Source: JAVBKE01 sp031554215 (GTDB taxonomy: Bacteria; Bacillota; Bacilli; JARBTR01). From it: 5,320 nucleotides of DNA. A program made the position numbers and the translations under genes. Positions 1 through 5,320 of the stretch are shown piece by piece (position 1 is the stretch's first letter; each line of letters starts with the position of its first letter). The notes under the pieces were generated by a model. That model was given only the letters and a program-made list of their open reading frames with translations. It was not told the DNA's origin and ran no database searches. The DNA lies in assembly GCA_031554215.1 (NCBI GenBank), contig JAVBKF010000049.1, positions 1 to 5,320 on the forward strand, read 5' to 3'.

Positions 1-2786
1 ATCAGTGTAGCGGCAGAGAGTGATAGCACATCAAACTTCTTACTCTTTACCTTTACCCCTACACGTCCTTCCAAATACGCATAAGCCTGCGCAGAAGCGT
101 ACCATCCGTCGAAACCAATAGGACCGCTGCTGCCTTTACAATGCACGCCAGGCATATTACGAAGCATCATATCACCACCTGCACCTATTTTTAGATTAGC
201 GTAGAAAAAAGATTCTACATCAAAGCGTGTATCAAAGCGCAATCCAAAAGCGACACCGCCACCTGTTGCAAGAAGATTTTCCTTGCCCATGAAATTGGAG
301 TTAATGTTAAACATCTGCTTTACTTCGGATGGTGGGTCCGGAAACGGATCTAATAAAGATCCCGCCATGAAGTATGAACGCGATTGTGCGAGCCCAAGAA
401 TATCTACACCTACAGGCTGCGAAGGTCGTCCTGCATATATATACCAACTGTTTGGCGAGATGTGTATAACAGCTTCGCCTATTCTGCCACCGGGACCAAT
501 GCCTTTGATAATACCGCCTGCGTTGAGATAGGCACTCATATTGGCGTGGAAAGTATTGTTGTCTACATCATACAAAACATTTAGTGCGGCGTATAACGGA
601 GAGCCTTTGCTGTCTATATTAATACCATCTTTTTTCATATTCTTGCCCAGTTTTGCAGCGGTCTTCTCTAATGCTTCGCCTGCATCCTTTATAGCTCCAG
701 CCATTGCGTCGTCTGCTAGTAGAAAATATCCGTCGCCTTTAAACTGTACTGTACTTAATCCACCGCCTTCTTTGAATATGACTTCGAAAGCCGATTCGCC
801 AGTAAATAATTGGTCTTCTCCTACAACTAGTGTTACGCCTGACATTATTCCGAGACCTTTTGTTTTGTCGGGTATATATTCGTATTTAACTACGGGGTAT
901 ACTCCATCACTTTTTAGTGCAGTATCGGTGCCTTTGAAGTTTGGAACAAAGTCTACGGGGCGTTGCATATGGTACGACATGCCGCCCATGAATCCGGTGA
1001 TGACTAACGGACCTACTATCGGAATCCTTGCAGGAACCATTATGCTTGCATTCCAGTATTTGAAGTCGTCTTTTGAACCAAAATAGCCTGTGGCTTTCAT
1101 TTTACCTACCCCGGGTATTCTTGTATCAAGCATACCACGAAAGCCTTTGCCGTAAACAGGATCATCATCGAATAATACCAGTTCACCGCGCAGATCAAAT
1201 GCTAATTTGTAATAAACTATTACTTTCGAGACGCTGATTTTGTCGAACTCCCAACTTCCTTTTTTGGTGGTTGTTTTGGTATCAATAGTTTCTTCGGTGT
1301 ATTTGGCAAGTACTTTTACATAGGTTTCCCCAGAAAATCCTTTGTCTTCTTTGTTCATCAGATTCAATCTAACACTCGCTCCCAAACCCCTCCTGCCGTT
1401 GCTTACACCAAGTGCGATATCATTTATCGATATGGGAAAATTGCCCAGCTTGCTTTTGTCGGAAGTTGTTGAAAATATTCCTTGTGTGATGTATGGCGCT
1501 TCTGCTATAAGTGTGAGGTCTTGAAACTGAATACTATTGATGGCCAGTTGTGGTAAATTTACTGTCATGTTACCATGAAGAATAGCTTTGGGTATAAGCT
1601 TGCCTTTATATTTTTTCACTTCAACAGTGGTGCCGGGTGATAGTGTTAGTGTGCCGCCAAAAGGCATACCATACTCTTTGCTTTGCAGCAAGTTTACAGA
1701 CAGGGCATAGTTTAACTGACCGTTTTCTTTTAATAGTCTTGCGCTATAGCCTAGTGTGTCTTTTGAGATTAGCGGAATAGATAATGATCCGCCAAAGCCT
1801 CCGCCATATAGTTCGTTTCTGACGATGGTTACATCGAGATGTTTTATGGAAAAAGGCCATCCGCTCATGTTGCCATCGCTTAGTATGTTAGTAGCCCCAA
1901 AAGTGCCTGATAGTCCCATATTATCTATGAGCAGGTTTTTTGCTTCTATACTTGTAGCACCTTCGGAGCCCGACCATTCTTTTGGTAGTCGCACCTGTGC
2001 TTTGCTTATATAGAAGCCTCGCCATAGTTTGATATTCTCTGCATACTCAGAGTGATATTCTTGTGGAAAGACGAAGTTTTGCGGATTAACGATGTCGCTC
2101 ATATCTACTACTGCGTTTTCTACTTTAAACCCAAATTCTTCGAGTCCACGTATTTGAAACGGGGGTATGCTTACCGATGCAAGGATATTGTTGAGGTCTG
2201 AAGTATTGAAGGATACATTTGCTGTGAGTAGTTTTGCATCGGGGGTGATGGTTTGATCGGGCACTAGCCATGTGCTGTCGAAGATGAATTTGCCGTTGAT
2301 GTTTACTGATTTAAATCCGGAGCAGTCCCACTCTACATAGTTGCTGCCATCGCTTGGTAGTTGAAGTGTGATGTTGTTGCCGATAAGTACATTGAAGTCT
2401 GATACTAGTTTTAGCCTTGTGCCAGAGGCTAGAGATACACCACCTGGCGCGAAGGATACGTCTGAGGCTGCGAAGACTAAGGGTTCGTCGGTGCCGGGCA
2501 GGAGGATGGAGGCTATGACGCGGAAGAAGGTGCCAGCGTCAGTTTCTTTTGCTTGGTCTACTGCGAGAAGTACATTGCCGTTGGAAGGAGTTATGGCGAC
2601 AGGAAGTTGTAATAAATTTCCTTCGGTCAATGACCCTACGTAAAAATTATTTTCAATGATGTCCTGAAAACTAGACCTGATTGAGTCTTGATCCTTTTCA
2701 CTATATGCACGTTGCTGTTGAGCACACACATCGCTAGTGCCGAACAAATATAACGACCACAACAATGTGAGTAAAAGTTTTTTCAT
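1..2786 (-). CDS. Very large Sec-secreted beta-rich protein of unknown function, Bacteroidota type (3' end outside window)
   Basis: The frame beginning at the ATG at 2786-2784 was read codon by codon to the left edge: 928 complete codons with no stop, so the C-terminus lies outside. Residues 1-22 form a classical signal peptide (MKKLL, hydrophobic core, then VCA before QQQ), so the product is exported. The rest is rich in alternating hydrophobic/polar stretches and Gly/Asn turns, suggesting mostly beta structure. Recognisable points are YVEWDCSGF at 150-158, a Trp/Gly-rich stretch around 570-607 (W578, then ITGFMGGMSYHM), one charged helix at about 692-721, and YFMAGSLLDPFPDPP from 805. From memory, similar motif strings occur in long uncharacterised Bacteroidota proteins near secreted toxins; no named domain or enzyme motif is seen. 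It lies 74 nt downstream of the toxin/immunity pair on the same strand. Sampled lines range from about 37 to 62% G+C, higher than those genes. Coding status is near certain; function is unknown. Confidence 0.93.
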   Translation of the reverse strand, partial: MKKLLLTLLWSLYLFGTSDVCAQQQRAYSEKDQDSIRSSFQDIIENNFYVGSLTEGNLLQLPVAITPSNGNVLLAVDQAKETDAGTFFRVIASILLPGTDEPLVFAASDVSFAPGGVSLASGTRLKLVSDFNVLIGNNITLQLPSDGSNYVEWDCSGFKSVNINGKFIFDSTWLVPDQTITPDAKLLTANVSFNTSDLNNILASVSIPPFQIRGLEEFGFKVENAVVDMSDIVNPQNFVFPQEYHSEYAENIKLWRGFYISKAQVRLPKEWSGSEGATSIEAKNLLIDNMGLSGTFGATNILSDGNMSGWPFSIKHLDVTIVRNELYGGGFGGSLSIPLISKDTLGYSARLLKENGQLNYALSVNLLQSKEYGMPFGGTLTLSPGTTVEVKKYKGKLIPKAILHGNMTVNLPQLAINSIQFQDLTLIAEAPYITQGIFSTTSDKSKLGNFPISINDIALGVSNGRRGLGASVRLNLMNKEDKGFSGETYVKVLAKYTEETIDTKTTTKKGSWEFDKISVSKVIVYYKLAFDLRGELVLFDDDPVYGKGFRGMLDTRIPGVGKMKATGYFGSKDDFKYWNASIMVPARIPIVGPLVITGFMGGMSYHMQRPVDFVPNFKGTDTALKSDGVYPVVKYEYIPDKTKGLGIMSGVTLVVGEDQLFTGESAFEVIFKEGGGLSTVQFKGDGYFLLADDAMAGAIKDAGEALEKTAAKLGKNMKKDGINIDSKGSPLYAALNVLYDVDNNTFHANMSAYLNAGGIIKGIGPGGRIGEAVIHISPNSWYIYAGRPSQPVGVDILGLAQSRSYFMAGSLLDPFPDPPSEVKQMFNINSNFMGKENLLATGGGVAFGLRFDTRFDVESFFYANLKIGAGGDMMLRNMPGVHCKGSSGPIGFDGWYASAQAYAYLEGRVGVKVKSKKFDVLSLSAATL
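2721..2786 (-). other. Signal peptide of the large secreted protein
   Basis: Residues 1-22 show two lysines directly after Met, a core of Leu, Trp, Tyr and Phe (residues 4-15), a small/polar region GTSD, and V-C-A immediately before a run of three Gln. This fits signal peptidase I cleavage after Ala22. Cys21 is not in a proper lipobox (the residues before it are S-D-V), so a lipoprotein is less likely. The signal also supports this ATG as the true start, because no other start is needed to explain the N-terminus. Confidence 0.85.
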
Positions 2787-2860
2787 AGAATTCGGTACTA
2801 TCTTTTAGTATATCCTAACTAATGGCTCTCTAATTTTGATTGGGCGAATTTTAGTGAAGC
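2787..2860 (-). other. Intergenic gap between immunity gene and large secreted gene
   Basis: This 74-nt AT-rich spacer is the only clearly non-coding stretch in the window. Reading the minus strand, I find no Bacteroidota-type promoter (no TTTG paired with a TAnnTTTG element), no GC-rich hairpin followed by a T run, and no Shine-Dalgarno sequence before the downstream ATG. The simplest reading is read-through from the toxin/immunity genes into the large gene, though a weak or unusual promoter cannot be excluded. Confidence 0.5.
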
Positions 2861-3190
2861 TTACACATTCTTTAAATGTTGTTTAAAGTCTATTATTGCA
2901 TCTGCCAATTGAGAATTAACCACCACCCCACTCTCATCACTAAATCGTAGCATAGAGTTTAACACAGTCGTTAACTGACTGAGCTTTCCATGAGAAATAT
3001 CTTTGATTTTACATATACTAAAAGTTAGACAAATTAGTTCTGTTAAATAATTATAAAAAGGACTTTTTGCTCTAAAATTTATTCTATCTGAAAGATTGTA
3101 TTTGAATAGTTTTTTTTCATACTCCAGATATTCGTTAATAAATTCTTTATTCAAAATTTCAATTACTTCGTTTAATTGTGTTGAATGCAT
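2861..3190 (-). CDS. Predicted immunity protein for the upstream polymorphic toxin
   Basis: This encodes 109 residues from an ATG placed only 4 nt (AACA) after the toxin stop codon, so translation is probably coupled; no Shine-Dalgarno is present. There is no signal peptide or membrane segment, so it should stay in the cytoplasm. The sequence is rich in Leu, Ile, Lys, Glu and Asn with regular amphipathic spacing (for example LNEVIEILNKEF, LTELICLTFSICK, LADAIIDFKQHL), suggesting an all-helical small protein. I do not recognise a named immunity family. The role is inferred from position (directly 3' of a toxin gene with a C-terminal effector domain), size and solubility. Counted base by base, G+C is about 27%, well below the large secreted gene, as is common for swapped toxin/immunity cassettes. 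An unrelated small protein is possible but less likely. Confidence 0.75.
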   Translation of the reverse strand: MHSTQLNEVIEILNKEFINEYLEYEKKLFKYNLSDRINFRAKSPFYNYLTELICLTFSICKIKDISHGKLSQLTTVLNSMLRFSDESGVVVNSQLADAIIDFKQHLKNV

Positions 3191-3194
3191 TGTT

Positions 3195-5320
3195 TTAATT
3201 TTTAAAATTGGTTATACTTTTAGTGATTGTTGTTATACTGATAGCATTTTGATCTAAGTCAAAAATAACTTGCTCAATTCCTCCTCTCAAATAGTAATTA
3301 TTTACGAATGAAGATGCTGGTTGCTTGGCTGCAATTCCTCTCCAAACATAAATGCCATCAGCAGGTACTTCTATTTCAATTATTTTAGTCATAGCGTTCC
3401 ATTCTGGCATCACAGCTGTTCCCCCTATAACATCAGCTAAATCAACAGGCTTTTCAAACATCCAATAATTGCCTTTAGGAGTAGTACTAACACCAGGCTG
3501 ATACCCATCAAAAACTCGATACAATTTTGTTCCAGGTTCTACTTTGACAAACTGTATCCCATTACCCAAATCCTCAATTACATCTATGGAATTCCGTACA
3601 CCCAAAGAAGCATTTTTTACAAAGGTTTCGCTTTGATATTGTTTCAAGATAATCTGTTTCCCATTTATTGTTTTAGAAATATTAGCAGTCACATTATCTA
3701 CCGCATTGGACAGGAACTTCCCCTCACTTACTCCTGGGATACTTAAATAATCTCCAATAATAGCACGTTGATGATTAATTCCTTTAGAAGAATTAAGCAT
3801 ATTAAATAATTGGGGCTTGTCTGTTGAATTATTAAATGCACTTTGGAGTTTAGTAGCATCAAGTCCTTCTCTAATCCATGTCGACATCTTTGTTTTATCG
3901 CCATCAGGTAATCTTTTTACAAGATCATCAATCCAGTCTAACGACTTACTTACACCTCCCCCACCCATCACCTCATCCATAACCTTCTCCTGCAATGCAA
4001 TCTCACTTTTCTTCACCGCATCTAAGTTATCTAATTCCTTACTACTTTTTGCTTTCAGCAGCCACTGTTTATAATCATCATACTGACTCTTGAACAACGT
4101 TCGCAGATTAGTATTGGCGTTTAATGCAGTTTTAGTCTTCGCAGGTAGATTCTTTGCATAGCCATAAACTCCTTGTGAAACGTTTTTAACTCCTAACAAT
4201 AACATTACACTATTATACACATTCACCGCTTTGCCAACATTGCTGTTAGGGTCGATACTTTTAAGATTGATTCCAATATTTCCAACGGCTCCGGCAACTT
4301 CCATAGCTGCCCATAAACGTCTTGCCTTGGCGATATCAGAGGCTAAGGCTACACCGCCACTAAAATAAATAGTAGCTAGATCGGCGGCTACAACCGCTGC
4401 AGTTTTTAAATTCTCTTTGGCTACCTTCTCCCCTTTGTAGGATAGAAAAATAGCAGGTACTATGAATGGTGTATTTGATTCTCCACTAACACCAGTCATT
4501 GCTAAGTTGATAATATCTTTCTCCGGCTTGTATTGTACTAATACAGGAGCTAGCATATCTAACTCAGCCAGCGAATCTATTCTTGTGTAGCTTCCTGAAC
4601 CTCCTAACCCGGTGGCGATGCTTGTTGTGAACTCTTGTGTTATGGCAACCTTTCCAGTTTGCTCATTGTACTTGCCATTTATAATGCTTCTTGTGGATGC
4701 AGCTTGCTGTGATATTCCTGTTCCAGTGTAATCAACACTTATGTGTTCATCATTAAGATTTAGAATATTTTTTAGCAACTCGTCTCCACTTGCTTTTAAC
4801 CGGCCTAGTGCAATTTCAGGGCTCTTGTTATATATATATACTAACGCTCCTATGAGTGACGAGTAGTTATTCTTATCAAATGGATTAATGGAGTGGTCAT
4901 CCATTGCTTTTAATAAGTTCTTAAATATTTTATTATTGTCTCTGCTTAATAATAATATAAAATCTTTGTATGCATCAGCACTCAATGAGGATATCAATAG
5001 TACTATGGCTCGCTCTTGATTTTCCTTTATCGTTTTTGATGATGCAAGTTTTTCTATTAACCGTAGTAAGTGCTGACTTTCTAGACTCTGTATTGATGAC
5101 TTACATACGCTATTGAGCACTTCCAATATCACTTGCGGTGTAGAAGAACTATTTTCTGCGATTTGCGTTAGTATTTCTTTATCATTGTTTATATACTCAA
5201 TGCTTGTGCATTCGGTGCTTTGATGTCGCGTAAGTTCCTGATCTATTTCATTTTGACATTGACCGTATGAATCAACCAATAATTGTAATATCGATGAACG
5301 CTTAGTGGAGATAAATGATT
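3195..5320 (-). CDS. Polymorphic toxin-like protein with ART/TNT-like C-terminal domain (5' end outside window)
   Basis: The frame ends at TAA 3197-3195 and stays open to the right edge: 707 complete codons are visible and no ATG lies near the edge. A TTG at 5279-5277 could be taken as a start, but 13 sense codons precede it without a stop, so the real start is probably outside. Residue numbers here count from that TTG. Residues about 30-170 look helical, with short repeated-looking helices. Residues 180-270 are Gly/Ser/Thr-rich and probably beta. Residues 270-345 are Ala/Val/Gly-rich and hydrophobic, like the pretoxin regions of secreted toxins. A four-Gly hinge lies at 439-442. Residues 585-694 form a compact C-terminal domain with LYRVF, GNYW, PEWN, EVPADG, RGIAAKQ and GGIEQV, an order that recalls ART-fold toxins. 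The product is probably exported and the C-terminal domain the toxic part. It is followed at once by a likely immunity gene. Architecture is convincing; the exact enzymatic activity is inferred. Confidence 0.87.
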   Translation of the reverse strand, partial: SFISTKRSSILQLLVDSYGQCQNEIDQELTRHQSTECTSIEYINNDKEILTQIAENSSSTPQVILEVLNSVCKSSIQSLESQHLLRLIEKLASSKTIKENQERAIVLLISSLSADAYKDFILLLSRDNNKIFKNLLKAMDDHSINPFDKNNYSSLIGALVYIYNKSPEIALGRLKASGDELLKNILNLNDEHISVDYTGTGISQQAASTRSIINGKYNEQTGKVAITQEFTTSIATGLGGSGSYTRIDSLAELDMLAPVLVQYKPEKDIINLAMTGVSGESNTPFIVPAIFLSYKGEKVAKENLKTAAVVAADLATIYFSGGVALASDIAKARRLWAAMEVAGAVGNIGINLKSIDPNSNVGKAVNVYNSVMLLLGVKNVSQGVYGYAKNLPAKTKTALNANTNLRTLFKSQYDDYKQWLLKAKSSKELDNLDAVKKSEIALQEKVMDEVMGGGGVSKSLDWIDDLVKRLPDGDKTKMSTWIREGLDATKLQSAFNNSTDKPQLFNMLNSSKGINHQRAIIGDYLSIPGVSEGKFLSNAVDNVTANISKTINGKQIILKQYQSETFVKNASLGVRNSIDVIEDLGNGIQFVKVEPGTKLYRVFDGYQPGVSTTPKGNYWMFEKPVDLADVIGGTAVMPEWNAMTKIIEIEVPADGIYVWRGIAAKQPASSFVNNYYLRGGIEQVIFDLDQNAISITTITKSITNFKN
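3198..3527 (-). other. C-terminal effector domain, ADP-ribosyltransferase/NADase (TNT)-like
   Basis: This covers residues 585-694 counted from the TTG at 5279. In order, the domain shows LYRV (Arg588, position of the first-strand NAD-binding Arg in ART folds), GNYW at 603-606 (Gly plus aromatic, placed like the GxFLS-type loop), PEWN at 625-628, the strand IIEIEVPADG, RGIAAKQ at 647-653, and YLRGGIEQVIF with Gln670 after the Gly pair. TNT-type NAD glycohydrolases end with a similar Gly-Gly-x-x-Gln element carrying a functional Gln, and ART toxins carry Glu or Gln at the matching strand. Glu669 and Gln670 are therefore the likely catalytic pair. This comes from reading motifs, not from an alignment; another small toxin fold remains possible. 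Confidence 0.5.
4245..4472 (-). other. Hydrophobic Ala/Gly-rich pretoxin segment
   Basis: This covers residues about 270-345 of the toxin, counted from the TTG at 5279. The segment starts with TPFIVPAIFLSYKGEK, continues with an Ala/Val-rich stretch (KTAAVVAADLATIYFSGGVA) and a basic-aromatic patch (KARRLWAAMEVAG), then AVGNIGINL. Such semi-hydrophobic regions commonly sit upstream of the toxic tip in secreted polymorphic toxins, and the pattern VPAIFL...K followed by an Ala-rich helix is one I associate with Bacteroidota examples. A role in membrane passage or packing of the toxin is inferred, not shown. Confidence 0.5.

Noticed and set aside
541..1086. Plus-strand open frame of 181 codons
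   Set aside because: It lies fully antisense to the 928-codon minus-strand frame, which has a signal peptide and coherent protein patterning. The plus-strand translation is Pro/Ser-rich, as expected of a shadow.
2721..2730. Lipoprotein signal at Cys21 of the large secreted protein
   Set aside because: The residues before the Cys (S-D-V) do not form a lipobox; an ordinary signal peptidase I site after Ala22 fits better.
2796..2810. Short inverted repeat (TACTA, 5-nt loop, TAGTA) upstream of the large gene
   Set aside because: The stem is only 5 bp and AT-rich, with a mismatch at its base and no T run after it. This is too weak for a terminator, and one such palindrome is expected by chance in AT-rich DNA.
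2787..2860. Possible Bacteroidota promoter in the gap before the large gene
   Set aside because: No TAnnTTTG element with a correctly spaced upstream TTTG/TTG was found on the minus strand. TATACTAAAAG is only superficially similar.
3817..4074. Plus-strand open frame of 85 codons inside the toxin gene
   Set aside because: It is antisense to the toxin frame, has a low-complexity Ser/Leu/Pro-rich translation, and has no independent start signals.

Overview
The window looks like chromosomal accessory DNA from a member of the Bacteroidota. The reasons are the style of the encoded proteins (a very large, beta-rich, Sec-exported protein with family motifs I associate with that phylum), the absence of Shine-Dalgarno motifs before the two visible starts, and low to moderate G+C. 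All supported genes lie on the minus strand and are read from right to left. Both outer genes run off the window.

Region by region, in the direction of transcription: (1) 5320-3195 is the 3' part of a polymorphic-toxin-like gene. Its reading frame is still open at the right edge, so its true start is outside. The visible 707 codons contain a helical N-terminal part, an Ala/Gly-rich hydrophobic 'pretoxin' segment, a Gly-rich hinge, and a C-terminal domain of about 110 residues that resembles ADP-ribosyltransferase/NAD-glycohydrolase (ART/TNT-like) toxin domains. (2) 3190-2861 starts 4 nt after the toxin stop. It encodes a 109-residue, probably all-helical protein, best explained as the cognate immunity protein, and is strikingly AT-rich (about 27% G+C). 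(3) After a 74-nt gap, 2786-1 is the start of a very large secreted protein. It has a clear signal peptide followed by about 900 beta-rich residues, with no stop before the left edge.

Working model (inference): a large toxin carrying a NAD-consuming or ADP-ribosylating tip, its immunity protein, and a co-oriented secreted giant protein that may belong to the same export or display locus. Toxin and immunity are the firm part. The functional link to the giant protein rests on orientation, closeness and remembered co-occurrence in Bacteroidota. I see no rRNA, tRNA, CRISPR array, insertion sequence or convincing terminator. Every plus-strand open frame lies antisense to these genes and is treated as a shadow.
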